A stretch of DNA of 64,000 bases from Pyrenopolyporus hunteri (taxonomy: Eukaryota > Ascomycota > Sordariomycetes > Xylariales > Hypoxylaceae). Location of the stretch: the NCBI GenBank assembly GCA_902806595.1, contig CADCXC010000010.1, positions 2,294,001 to 2,358,000 of the forward strand, written 5' to 3'. Positions 49,601 to 62,724 of the stretch are shown piece by piece (within the stretch, counting starts at the first letter, position 1; every line of letters starts with the position of its first letter). Made by a program: the position numbers and the translations under genes. Under the pieces are notes generated by a model that worked only from the letters and a program-made list of their open reading frames with translations, did not search any database and was not told the origin of the DNA.

Positions 49601-51898
49601 AATAAAATTATAAATTATATTATAAAATTAAAATCGAATTATAAGTCGAATTATTCGATGTAGTTAACGTTTATATTATTTATGTTAATTTAAATATATA
49701 ATGTTAAATTAATGTTTAAATAATAAAAATATAATAAAATATTTAAAAAAAAAAAATTAAAAATTAAAAAAAATAAACTTAATACGTTTAAATACATTTT
49801 CACTTTATTATTTAAATATATATATTATATATATATATTCATTAATATATTTAATATATATAAAATAATAATACGAAATAATATAAATAATATATATAAT
49901 TAAAATTATAAATAATTTAAAATTTAAAATATTTATTATTTTAATTAATTAAAATATAACGTCGTTATAATTACGTAATTATATAATAATTTATATTTCG
50001 TTGAATTTTTATATCGATATTATAATTATATATAATTAATATATAATTCGTATATATAATATCGTAAATTTAAAATAAATTTTTTAAAATTATTTAAAAA
50101 AATATATACGAATAAAATAAAAATTTTTAAAATAAAAATTTAAATCGAAATTATCGATAAAACTTATAATATAATTAATTAATCGACTTAATAAAATCGG
50201 TTAATAAAATAAATAATAATAATAAATTTACTACGTAATTAAATAAATATAATTATATTCTCGATAAAAATTATAATTTATAATTAATTTTTAATTATAT
50301 TAATTAATTTTTTAATTAATAACGTTTATTATTATCTTTATTTTTATAATTTATATTTAAAATTTAAATATATTTAATTTTATTTTTTAATTAATATTTT
50401 ATATAATAAAAATTATAATAAATAATATTATATTATAATTTATTATAAAATAATTTAAAAATTAATTATTTAATTTTACGTTATAAAATAAATTTTAAAA
50501 ATTAAAAGTAAGTTTTTATTAATATTATAAAAAAAAAATAAAAAAGACGAATTATAATTTTTTAAATTACGGGGTTAATATAATATATTTATATTATATA
50601 AAACGGTATAATTTAATTTATCGATTATTTTATATCGTTAAACGACCGTATAATATTATAATAATAAATTTAAATAAATAATTACTTAATTATTATAATA
50701 TAATAATTTATAAAAAAGTTTAAATTAAATTATATTATATTAATTCGAATATAAATGTATTAAATAAAAGTTATAATTATATTTTTAATAATTATAAAAA
50801 CGTAAAAAAAGGAAATTTTTATAAAACATATAAATATATAAATTTTTTAAAGTTATTTTTATAATTTTACATCGTAAACGTACTTTTTTATATATATATA
50901 TTATATATAAACATTTATATAAAAAGTATAAAAATAAATTACCGTTTTATTATATTAAATATTAAATTAATCGATTCGAAATTATTAATTTATTATTAAA
51001 GGTTTTAATTAAAAAATTAATTTTTAAGTAATTTTAAATAATATTTACCATTATAAAATACTTAAATAAATAAATATATAAACGTTATTATTACGAGATT
51101 TTAATTATTTTAATATTAATTTAAATTTTAAATTAACTTTTTTTAAAATATTTTATTATTTTATCGTACTTTATTTTATTATTTATTTAATATCTTAATT
51201 ATTATAAATTTTTTAATATAATTTAATTTATAACTTAATTTTATTATAATAATCAAATATAATAATAAATTAATATAAAAATTATTAAAGTTTATAAACT
51301 TTTTCGTAATTTATAAAAATTAATAAATTTCGAATTTAATTAATATAATTAACACGTAATTAAATAATTTAAAAACTCGAATTATTACGTAATTAAATAA
51401 TTTTAAAACTTAAATAAATAATCGATTCGAAGTTTTAAAAATTCGATTAAATAAATGGTTTATTACTTTAAATATTTATTTAAAAATTACGTAAAAAATT
51501 TTATTTATATTTATATTTAATTATTTACGTATTTAAATATTAAAATTATATTATAAAGATATTAATATTTTTATACGATTTATAAATAATAATATTACGT
51601 AAATAAATATTAAATTCGAATCGTTTTTATTTATATAAAATAATATCGTTATTAAAAAATTATAAAATAAATTAATAAACGATATAATAAAATTATCCGG
51701 TAAAAAATTATATAATAAAATTATAATCGATATATTTATTTTTATTTTCGATAACTTTTAAATTAAAACGAATTTTATTAACTTTAAAATTTAATGTTAA
51801 CGAGTTAAAAATAATTAAATTTAAAAAAGTTTTATTAATAATTAATATTATTAATGTATATATTTAAATGGTCGAAGTTTAAATGTAAAAAAAATAAA

Positions 51899-52162
51899 TA
51901 TAATAATGTAATTTTATATTAATATATCTATCGTAACGATAATAATAATAAATATAACCTTATTATATATTTTATCGTTTTACGTAACGAGCGATTAAAT
52001 TATAAATTTTAAATAAAAATATATTTTCGATTAATATAAACTTAATTTAATTTTTTTTTTATATCTATATAATTTAATTAATTTATTTTTTTTTTATTTC
52101 GTATTATACGATTATATAATATAAAATCGTTTATTATTTAATAAACTTTTATTATATTAATA
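51899..52162 (+). mobile_element. Solo LTR1, 264 bp, diverged
   Basis: Family landmarks TATAATAATGTAA, TATCGTAACGATAATAATAA and TTTACGTAACGA are present. The 3' part is more diverged than in other copies. Flanked by ATAAA on both sides, a perfect 5-bp duplication. Confidence 0.8.
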
Positions 52163-52263
52163 ATAAAAAAAGTTACTTTTTAAATTAATCGATTTTTATA
52201 ATTATTAAATTAAAAAAAAATATATAATTACTTAATTTTAATATAATTTTTTATTTTAATATT

Positions 52264-52530
52264 TATAATAATATAACGTTATATTAACGTATTTATTATA
52301 ACGATAATAACGGTAAATATACCTTTATTAAATGCATTATTATTTTACGTAATAAATAATTAAAATATAACTTTTAAAAGTAAATATATTTATTAATTAA
52401 TATAAAATTAATCGATTTATAATTTTTACATTTTTATAATTTAATTAATTTATTTATTTCGTTATTTTTTATTATGCGATTATATATTAATTAATTAATT
52501 ATAAATTAATAATTTTTTATTTATTTAATA
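52264..52530 (+). mobile_element. Solo LTR1, 267 bp
   Basis: Starts 101 bases after the previous copy, same orientation. Perfect 5-bp flanks ATATT/ATATT show an independent insertion rather than a pair of LTRs of one element. Confidence 0.84.
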
Positions 52531-55500
52531 ATATTATATTTAATTTTTTAAATACTTTATTTTATAATGTATAAATTTTATTTTAAATTTATAAAAACGG
52601 TCGAAAAAAAAAAATAATTATAATTTAAAAATTATAAATTTAATATATATTATACGAAGTAATAAAATTATTTTTAAATTCGTTATCGATTATTTAAACT
52701 TATTAAATATTTACCTACTTTAAATAAATAAATAATAAATTATAAATTATAAATGTTATTTATATTATAATAAGTAATTTAAAATTTAAATTTTTATATA
52801 AACGTTTTTATAATTTTTTTTTTATTATTATATCGATAAAATAAACATTTTACTTAAAATACGAAATATTTTATTAATTAAATAACGAAATTAATATATT
52901 TAATTCGACTTTTAAATCGATATTAAATATTAATAAATAGTAATTAATTTAAAAGATATTTAAATATAAAAATTTTTACTATCATCCAATTATTTACGAA
53001 TTTATATATATTTTATTATAATAATTTTTACTTTTTTTACGTTTAATAAATTTTAAATTTTATATTTTAAAACCTTCGATATATTAAATTTTAAATAAAA
53101 ATCGAATGATATTAATTTTTTAATAAAATTATATTTATCGCCGTCGATAATTTTTTCGTTAAAATAAAATTTAAATTTTTTTATTAAATTTACGTAATAT
53201 TATTTATTAATATAAATAACATTAATTACGTTTATACCCTTTAAAATATATAATATAATATATTTTAAAAAAAATAAATTAATAAATTTATCGTATTTTT
53301 TTTTAAAATATATTTTAAATATTACGACGTATAAAAAATCGAAGTATTTATAATTATTTTTCGATAACGTAATAATTTTCTCGAAGTCGTAAATTACCGT
53401 TTTATATCGATTTAATTCGATATTTTATATAATAATTATATTATATAACGAAATATTTCGATGTTAAAAATTTTATTTATATATGAAATTTAAAACGTTT
53501 AAAATATCGTAAAAAAATATTAATCGTATCGACATTAAAAGTTTCGTTATAATATAATACTTATAAAAAAAATATTTAATTAATAATATAATAATATAAT
53601 ACGTATTATAAAACGATTAATAATAAAATAAATTTAAATTATAATTATATTACGTTTTTAAAATCGATATAAAATAAATATTAAAAAACGATTTATTAAC
53701 GTAAATTTCGTTTCGTAAGTTTTTTAAGTAAAATACTTTATAATACCTTTTAATAATTACGTTTTTTACGGTAACGAACTTCCCGTTAAATATTATTATA
53801 TTCGATATAATAATATTAAATTTACCCGTTATTATTAATCGATTATAAAAAATAATATTATTAATATAATGTTAAATAACGTAAAAAATAAAATTTAATT
53901 TAAAATTTAATCGCGAAATTCTTTAAAATTATTTATAAAAAAAAAATTTATTTTATTATTAAATAAAAGTACTTATATTTTTATTACGAACGAAAAAATT
54001 TAAAATAAATTTTATCGATTCGATATATATTCGATTATATTTTTTATAAAAAAAGATTTTTTAATTATATTTTAAAATTATATCGTTTTTATTAAACGCG
54101 GCGTCGATATATTAAAACGAATAATTAAATAATATAATACGTAATATAAAATATTTCGAACGTTAATAAAATCGAAATAACATTAAAATAATTAAAAACA
54201 TTAAATACGATTTTAATATTTTTAATAAAATATTTACGTTTATATGTAAATAATTAAAGGATTTTCCTTCGATCGTTTATTCGAAGTTAAATTAATTAAC
54301 TTTTTACATAATATTTAAATAAAAATAAAGTTATAAAATTAATAATTTAAAATTTAAAATAAAAGTTATTATTATATTTTACGGATAATAAATAAAATTA
54401 TTATAATATTAATATTAAAATATTTAACTTAAAAATTTAATAATTTAATTTATTAATCGACGAATTTTAAAATTATTAAAAATTATAATTAAAAATTTAA
54501 CGGGGGTAAATAAAAAAGGGAAATTAATATACGAAGCGTTTTTTAAAATAATTATATTTAATAAATCGTAATCGTTAAATTAACGAAAAATTATTACTTT
54601 AAAAAAAATAAATAAAAAAAAAATATTATTATTTAAATAAAAAATATTAAAATTTTATATAAAATATTAAAAATACTTTTAAATAAATAATTATATATTA
54701 AAATATAAAATATTAAAAATATTTAAATATTTAAAAATATTTATAAATATTTATTCGATATTTATTTTAATAAAAAATTACGATATAAATTAATATTTTT
54801 ATATAAATATATTAAATAACGAAGTAATTTATTTTAGATTTATTTTAAAATATATTATTATTTATTTATTAAATAAAATTTTAAAATATATTAAAAAATA
54901 AAAAATAATAATTTAATTTATATAAATAAATATTAATAAAAATTATAATATATTATAATATTATATAATTTTTATATACGAGTTATATATAAAATAAACC
55001 CTTTAATAAATTTAAATTAATTAAAATATTAACGTTAAAAAAATCATTAATACTTTTTTATATATTTATTTAATTTTTTTATTTATTTTTTATAAATTTT
55101 AATTTACTTTTATAATAATTTAATTTAATAAAAAATATTTTAATTCGAAATTATAAGTTTTTATATATCGTTAGATAAAAAAAATCTTTAAAAAATAATT
55201 CGAAAAAAAAAAAAACGAAAAGTTTTAATATTATATTTATATTTATATTATCGTTATCGATTTTTTTCGTTAATAAATATTTCGAAAAAATTATCGACTT
55301 TAACGAATTTATTTTTAAAAAAGTTTAATTAAATTATTATCGTAATTTATTTACTTTTATATATTATATTTTATTCGAATTTAAAAAGAAAATAAATTTA
55401 ATTTTTAATTAACGTATTATTAATCGTATATTTCGATTATTTTATAATCGTAAATTAAATAATTTAAATTATAATAAACGTATAAAATTATATTAAATTT

Positions 55501-55609
55501 ATAACGTTTTTTTATTTAAATTATCGATATTTAATTTTAATAAACGATTTTTCGTTTTTGTTTATTTAAATTTAACGTTAATTAAAAAATAATATCGTCG
55601 TTTATTTTT

Positions 55610-55770
55610 AAATACGATTATTTTATTAAATTCGAATACGTTAATTTTTATTATATTTTTTTATCGATAATATTTTCGCTATTTACCTTCGAATACGATT
55701 ATTTTACCGAATTCGAATACGTTAATTTTTATTATATTTTTTTATCGATAATATTTTCGCCGTATATAAA
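55610..55770 (+). repeat. Two tandem copies of an 81-bp unit
   Basis: A unit containing AATACGATTATTTTA, TTCGAATACGTTAATTTT and TATCGATAATATTTTCGC occurs twice with 81-base spacing (AATACGTTAA at 55635 and 55716). Differences are few and of C/T type. The low divergence suggests duplication late in, or after, the RIP phase. Confidence 0.75.
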
Positions 55771-58700
55771 TCCCTTTTTAATATTAAATATTTTACGAGA
55801 TAATTTATAATATAATAAATCGGGTAATAAAATAATTACGTTAATTATAAAATAATAAAATAAAAGTTTTAATTTTTTAAAATTTAATCGAAACGATACG
55901 TTTTACCGTTTAAAATAAAACGTTATTAACCGATATAATAACGATATTTAAAACGGTTTTATTATACGGGAAGATTTTAAACGAAAATAAGTAAAAAATT
56001 ATTAAAAAATAAAATAAAAAAAATGTTAAATTAAAAATACGATTATTATTATAATTATTATTTTACGATTTTAATGATAATTTATATAAATAAGTTAAAT
56101 TTATATAACGTATATTAAATTATTAAGTTTTTATTTATATTTTAAATTAAAATTATTTTTTATATTTTTAAAAGTTTTATTTATTAAATTACACGATAAT
56201 TGATTATTATTTTTTTTTTTAATATTATTTTTTATTAATTAATAAAATTAATTTTATTAATAATTTCGTATATATAATTCGAATCGACGGTATAAGTATA
56301 TTTATTATATGTAATTTATAAAGTTTATTAATTTTATCGTATATTTTTTAATTTGCGATTTTTTAACATAAAATTATAAATTTATAATATAAATTAAAAG
56401 AAATTATTATAAAAAATTAATAATCGTATATTATTATTTTTCGTTAAAATTATTATTTAATATTTATTTATTTATATATAATAAATAATAAAAGTTAAAC
56501 GTTAATCGTTTAATTATTTATTAAAAGGAAAAAATCGATAAAATAAATTTAATAACGTTTTAAATTTTTCGAATTTTAAATTTATTTTTCGAGAATATTT
56601 TATATCGGTCGAATAATTAAACGTTAATTTTATTTTAAAAAAAAACGTTAATTAATAAATTCGATTTTTTAAACGTTTAATAATTATATTTATTTATATT
56701 ACGATTAATAATTAATTTTTTAAAATAAAAATAAATAATATTTATTATTTATATTAATAAAATTAATTTATTAAAATATCGATTTATATTTTTAATATTA
56801 AAATATTTAAAAAAATTATATCGATATATAATATACGAAATTATAACGTTATATTAATATTATATTTATTTTATCGACGTTTTATTTATTAATTATTTAT
56901 AAAATAACGATTTTAATACGTTTTAATTAAATAATTAAATAAATTTAAAATATTATAAATTAACGATATATTAATAACTTTTTAATTTAATGTTTAAATT
57001 TTAAGTTTTTTTTAATATTATCGTAAAATATAATTAAAGTAATATAAATTTTATGTCGATATAAATGGGAAAAATATTAATTCGAGTAAATTATTAATAA
57101 AATAAATAATTTTAAAATAAGTTTTTTAATATATATTTAATATTATTAATAAAATATTATCATTCGAATAAATTATTCGATTAAAATATTTAAATGTAAA
57201 ATTTTATAATATTATATTTTATTAAATTATTTATTAATTTAAAAGGCGATTAATTTAACGATATTATTTTTTTTATTCGATTTTTTATTCGTTAAATATT
57301 ATATTATTAAATATTAAATTATACGTATATTATTTATCGTTTTTTCGTCGTTTTTTTTATAATCGATAATATAATAATAATATTTTTAAAGAGATAATTA
57401 ATATTCGAATTATACGAAAACGAAAAATATAATAATAATATTTTTCGAGAAATAATTAATACATATATTTAAATTATATTAAAACGAAGGAAAATATTAT
57501 TATCGAAAACGCGGATTATATATTTTTACGGATATATTTAATTAATAAAAGTGTTATTATTACGAAAATAAATTTTATAAATATAATAAATTATTAATTC
57601 GACTTTTATAAAAAATAATTAAATTCGAAAAAAAGTTAATAATAAAAAAAAATAAGTAATAAAAATTATCGATATTTATATTATTTAAATAATAATATAA
57701 ATAAAATATTTATTAAAATGTTATTTAATAAATTAAATATTTACTTAAATAAATAATTTTTCGATAAATATTAAAGTAAATTAAATATTTTTTCGTTTTT
57801 TCGTTTATAAAAATTATTATTTTTTATTTTTTTACGGATTTATATACATCGAAATTATTATAAATATTTATTATTATACGTAGTTATTTTTTTATTAAAT
57901 ATTATTTATATTATATAATATTTAAATATATAAATAAATATTCGAAATTTTTAATATTAATAAAATTATTATAAAATTATTTAACGTTTTATAAAATAAA
58001 ATTTTTAACGTCGTTTAAAGTTTTTAAATTAATAAAGTTAATAATTTTTTATTTAAATAATAATCGTATTTCGTATTAACGAAAAATAATATCGTATTTA
58101 ATGTTATATTATTATTCGTACGGCTCGTATAATATTAACATTTTATTAACGATTTATAATTTTTATTAATTTTTTTTTACGTTAATTTAAAAATGTTATA
58201 AATTATAAATTATTTTTTCGTAATTAAATTACCTCTTTTTTTTTTTATTTTTATTTTATTATATTTTTTAAAATTACATTTATAATTAATTTAAAATTTT
58301 TTTTTAAAAAGTTCGATAAAATTAAATATTAATTAATAAATACTTAAATAATTTTTATTAATTCGATTAAAAAATATAAATATTTATTAAATTTTATAAT
58401 TATATGTAATATTAATCGAAAATTAATATATAATTTTAAATTTTTTAAATAATTTAATTTTTTTTTTTCGAAAAATATATTATTTTATATTAATATTTAA
58501 TTAACGTTAAAAAATTTACGCGAATAAATGTAATTTTAAAAGTAAATTACGTAATTATTTTTTTTTAATATACGTATATATATTAACTTCGATTATTAAT
58601 ATTAAACGTTTATTTTTATTTTTATAAAATTTTAATTTTATATATTATATTTATTTTTTAATTATTTTTTATAAATTATTAATTTTCGAATATTTTATTA

Positions 58701-60101
58701 TATCCGTTTTTAAAAAATTTTTAAATAAATTAAATCGATAATAAATTATTTTAACGTAAAACATTTATTTTTAAAAACGAAATATCGTTATTTTTAAATA
58801 AAATAATAAATTTATTAACTTTATAATAATTAAATTAAAAGTATTTAACTTTATTAATAAACGTAAATTTAATTAAAATTAAGTAAAATCCTTTAATTAA
58901 AATTCGAAAAAAAGGGAAAATTTTCCTTTAAAATTTATATAATCGATTATTTTTTTCACCGGCGATAATAACGAATAATCGAAAATAACCGATGATATTT
59001 TTTTAATCGATTTTATTATTTAAACTTTAACGTAAATTAAAAAAACCCTCGTAAATAAAACGGTAATAAAAATAATTCGAAATTCGAAAATATATTTAAT
59101 TTTACGTAACTTTTATTTTTAAAATAATTTATTTATAATATTTTATTTATTAACTTAAATTAAAGTAAATTATTATTTTTAATAATTATAATTATAATCG
59201 AAATCGCCGTTTTTAAAAGTTAAAATTAATATAATTTTAATCGTCGATTATTAATTTCGAAAGTAAATTTTTACGTTTTTTAAATTAAATATATTTATTA
59301 ATAAATTTTAATTATATATATAATAATAATTAATATTATTTTATTACGAAAATATATTTACGTAAATTATAAAATAAATTAAAATTTTTTTTAATATTAT
59401 ATCGTTTTATTTAATTATTTTTATAATATTTACGTTAAATATTATTATAATTATAATAATAATAAATGTTTATTTAAATGTAATATATATTAATTTATTA
59501 ATATAAAATAATTATTTTAATTATTTATAATAAATAATAAAAAACGTATATAAATAAACGATATATTTAAAATTATTTTTAATTTATTTTTAATATTTAT
59601 ACGCATCGAAAAATCGTAATTTATTTCGAATTTTATTTTTTAAATAATTAAAAATATTAAAATTTAATTATTTAATATTATCGATTAAATTAAAAAATTC
59701 GAATATTAAAAGTTAATTATAAATATTTAACGTTATATTTATTTAAATTTATAAAATTATATTCGTAAAATATATATTTTTTATATATTTTTTATATATA
59801 TTTAATTCGATAATTTAATTAATTATTTAAAAGTTTTTATATAATAAAAAAATTATTTTTCGTATTATATAAAATTTTAATTTATTAATTTTATAAAGGG
59901 TAAAAAAAAAAAAAAACGTAAATTATAATTTATAAAAATGAAATTTAATTTATATTAAATATATTTAATAAAACGGCGAAATTATTACGTATTTCGTTAT
60001 CGATTATTTAATTTTATTAAATAATTATTTAATATTCGTAAAAATTATTTTTTTTATTTACGAGTAAATATTTATAATAATTATATAATTAATATATATT
60101 T

Positions 60102-60367
60102 TATAATAATATAATTTTATATTAAAATATTTATTATAATAATAATAATAATAAATATATTTTTATTAAATGTTTTATTATTTTACGTAACGAATATTTA
60201 AAATATAATTTTTAAAAATAATATATTTATTAATTAATATAAAATTAAATCGTTTATAATTTTTATATATATATAATTTAATTTATTTTATTTATTTTAT
60301 ATTTTTTATTATACGATTATATAATAATTAATCGATTATTAATTAACGATTTTTTATTTATTTAATA
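60102..60367 (+). mobile_element. Solo LTR1, 266 bp
   Basis: Full-length LTR1 copy near the right border of the AT block, flanked by TATTT on both sides. Heavily RIPed: TAATAATAATAATAATAAAT in place of the CG-containing core of other copies. Confidence 0.85.
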
Positions 60368-60754
60368 TATTTAATTATTTTTATTAAAATATTAAAATTA
60401 ATTTAAAATTAAAATTTATTATAAATAAATAATTTTAAAATAATTAAATAATTTAAAATTATTTATAATAATATATATAAATAAATATTCGTTAAAAAAA
60501 TTTAATTAATTATAATTAATTATATACGATATATTATATTATATATTAAATAATACGATAAAATAAAAATAAATAACGATTTAACGATTTTTTAAATTTC
60601 GATTTAAGTTTTTAATTATTATAAAAATTTACGAAATTAATTAATAACGTTTTATATAAAATGTTTTTATAAGTCGTATACCTCGTAAAATTTTAATATT
60701 AAATAAAAATATACGGTATTTATAATATATCGCACTTTTCTTTTTAAATGTATT

Positions 60755-60838
60755 ACTACCTAGGTACCTACCTAAGTACCTAAGATCTAGAATTTTAAAA
60801 TAGAGGTACCTGCAAGTAGGTACCTAGGTACCTAGGTA
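60755..60838. repeat. TACCTAGG array at the right border of the AT block
   Basis: Two clusters of CTACCTAGGTACCTACC and GGTACCTAGGTACCTAGG separated by about 25 unique bases. The array starts within about 20 bases of the composition switch and lies just upstream of DPH2. Confidence 0.8.
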
Positions 60839-61059
60839 ATGTATTGTACGTACCTGTATATGTAGTGCAAATCGCCCGCCTTGATACCCCGCTGAAGAGC
60901 CCACCTCTTTGCCCTCTCCTGCCAACATGGCCCCTCTATTTGGTAGGTAGGTACTGTACTTGTACAATCCTTAGCGTCAACAGAATAACAGAATAAAATT
61001 TCCCGGGAAATAAATTTTGCAACTTTCCATTCCATTTCGATACGGTGCCCTTCGATACG

Positions 61060-62724
61060 ATGACCTCCGACCTCAGCGCACCGCCAGTTCTCTCCACCCC
61101 AGCCGAACACACATTCTTCGAGGACTCAACACCTTCTTCCGTCATAGCGCGGGCTAAGCGGCCCCGTCTACCCGAGGATGAGCTCTACGACGTTTACGAG
61201 ATCGCGCGGACGGCAGCAGAGATCCAACGGAATGGCTGGGCCCGCATCGCTTTACAGTTCCCGGACGCCATGCTGCCGGACGCTCCCTGGGTTGTCGATG
61301 CGCTGAGCGCGAACCTGGAGAAAGAGCAGAAAGAGGCCGGGAGCCAGAGAGCGCGGTTATACGTCCTGGCGGATACGTCGTACAGCGCTTGTTGCGTTGA
61401 CGAGATCGCGGCCGAACACGCGGATGCCGACGTTGTCGTTCATTACGGCCGCGCGTGTTTGAGCCCGACGTCGAGGCTACCGGTTCTACACGTTTTCACA
61501 AGACAGAAACTCGATTATACTTGCGTGGCCGAGGCGTTTGAGAAGGAGTTTCCGGAGAAGACGGAGAATGTTGTGATCATGGCAGATATCATGTTTCAGG
61601 AGCACGTTGCACCCATATCCGAGCTTCTTGGGGGGAGGGGATATGTCAATGTTGTGGCGACTGAGATACTGCGAGACCCGACCGCAACGATCCCCAATCG
61701 CAGACTCGTACTGCCGACTGCCTCCCTAAGTGATATTAGTGAGGGGCTTAATAAATACCATTTATTCCACATTTCAGCACCACCAACCTCCCTCCTCTTA
61801 ACTCTTTCCTCTCGCCTCGCCTCTCTACGCATCTTTCCGACGCCCTCCTCGCCCTACGCAACGACATCCACGCCATTCGACCCAAGCGCAGCACCAGGCC
61901 TTCTCCGCCGTCGCTACGCGCTCGTCATCCGACTCGCTACAGCGTCTATCATTGGCATCCTAGTGAACACGCTGTCCGTGAAGAACTATATGTCTACTAT
62001 AACAACTCTTAAGAGCCAGATCGCGGCTGCTGGAAAGAAGAGCTACACCATCGTCGTGGGCAAGCTGAACGCTGCGAAGCTGGCCAACTTCGCCGAGGTC
62101 GATGGCTGGGTCGTTGTCGGGTGCTGGGAGAGCGGCCTAGTTGAGCATGAGGACCTATGGAAGCCCGTCATCACACCTTTCGAGCTTAGCCTTGCACTTC
62201 AGGGCGAGGAAAGCAGGATATGGACGGGTGAATGGTGGGGCGGAATTGAAGGCGTCAAAAACACTATAACTACGGACGAGAGCGATGACACAATCCATAG
62301 GCAAGGGCGAGATGGGGATGGCGCTGAATTAGCCTCGAGTGAAGTCAAAGACGGGGTCGACGAAGATGAATCGGAACCTCCCGAGTTCGATCTTCGGACC
62401 GGAAAGTTCGTTAGCCACAGTCGGCCGATGAGAGTCGCCATACGAAGCACACCGCGTAGCGGACCCGAGATCAACGTTTCCAATTCGGATTGCGGTCAAA
62501 CAACCACAAGCTCAGTAATGGCTAAGAGAGCCGCTAGAGATGTGGCTTTGGTGAATGGTGTAGCGAGCCCTGGAGCGGAGTTCTTAAGGTCACAGAGAAC
62601 ATGGCAGGGCCTAGGCACAGATTTCAGTACCGAAGAAGGTGAGGAAGAGAGTGCCGCCGTCGAAGAGGGACGGGGCGGCGTCGCGAGAGGTTACACAGTC
62701 GGCCAGAATCAAATACGGGCGTGA
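61060..62724 (+). CDS. DPH2: Diphthamide biosynthesis protein 2 (Dph2), single exon
   Basis: 554 aa from the ATG at 61060; the open frame extends upstream only through non-ATG codons. Dph1-Dph2 carries out the first step of diphthamide synthesis, transferring the aminocarboxypropyl group of SAM to a histidine of elongation factor 2 by radical iron-sulfur chemistry in the cytosol. Family landmarks are ALQFPDAMLPDA, ADTSYSACCVDEIAAEH (Cys111/112), HYGRACLSPTSRLPV (Cys133) and GCWESGLVEHEDLWKPVITP (Cys355), which include the expected cluster-ligand cysteines. The C-terminal 150 residues are acidic, disordered and less conserved, as in other fungal Dph2. A normal housekeeping gene only about 320 bases from the RIP block, with no sign of RIP leakage. 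Confidence 0.94.
   Translation: MTSDLSAPPVLSTPAEHTFFEDSTPSSVIARAKRPRLPEDELYDVYEIARTAAEIQRNGWARIALQFPDAMLPDAPWVVDALSANLEKEQKEAGSQRARLYVLADTSYSACCVDEIAAEHADADVVVHYGRACLSPTSRLPVLHVFTRQKLDYTCVAEAFEKEFPEKTENVVIMADIMFQEHVAPISELLGGRGYVNVVATEILRDPTATIPNRRLVLPTASLSDISEGLNKYHLFHISAPPTSLLLTLSSRLASLRIFPTPSSPYATTSTPFDPSAAPGLLRRRYALVIRLATASIIGILVNTLSVKNYMSTITTLKSQIAAAGKKSYTIVVGKLNAAKLANFAEVDGWVVVGCWESGLVEHEDLWKPVITPFELSLALQGEESRIWTGEWWGGIEGVKNTITTDESDDTIHRQGRDGDGAELASSEVKDGVDEDESEPPEFDLRTGKFVSHSRPMRVAIRSTPRSGPEINVSNSDCGQTTTSSVMAKRAARDVALVNGVASPGAEFLRSQRTWQGLGTDFSTEEGEEESAAVEEGRGGVARGYTVGQNQIRA

Larger units (their letters stand above)
32345..60735. other. 28-kb AT-rich RIP-degraded block
   Basis: Extremely AT-rich, with stops in every frame and no gene. 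Remaining C and G sit mostly in CpG; in five 60-base lines checked by eye (1201, 37201, 38101, 46741, 50101; the first from the left block) 17 of 20 C are followed by G. The block consists of mutated transposon remains. Recognisable inside are two LTR families, a repeat shared with 1-340, an 87-bp minisatellite and several short duplications, annotated separately. The remaining stretches (about 32.3-36.2, 40.9-43.4, 43.6-51.9 and 52.5-60.1 kb) contain no structure I could assign. A single normal-GC island lies at 43421-43606. Confidence 0.88.

Noticed and set aside
52264..60367. A full-length 8.1-kb retrotransposon bounded by the LTR1 copies at 52264 and 60102
   Set aside because: Each copy has its own perfect 5-bp duplication (ATATT and TATTT), so they are two independent solo insertions.
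32345..60735. Centromere
   Set aside because: AT-rich RIPed DNA is typical of centromeres in some Sordariomycetes, but 28 kb between housekeeping genes is short for that, and CENP-A data would be needed.
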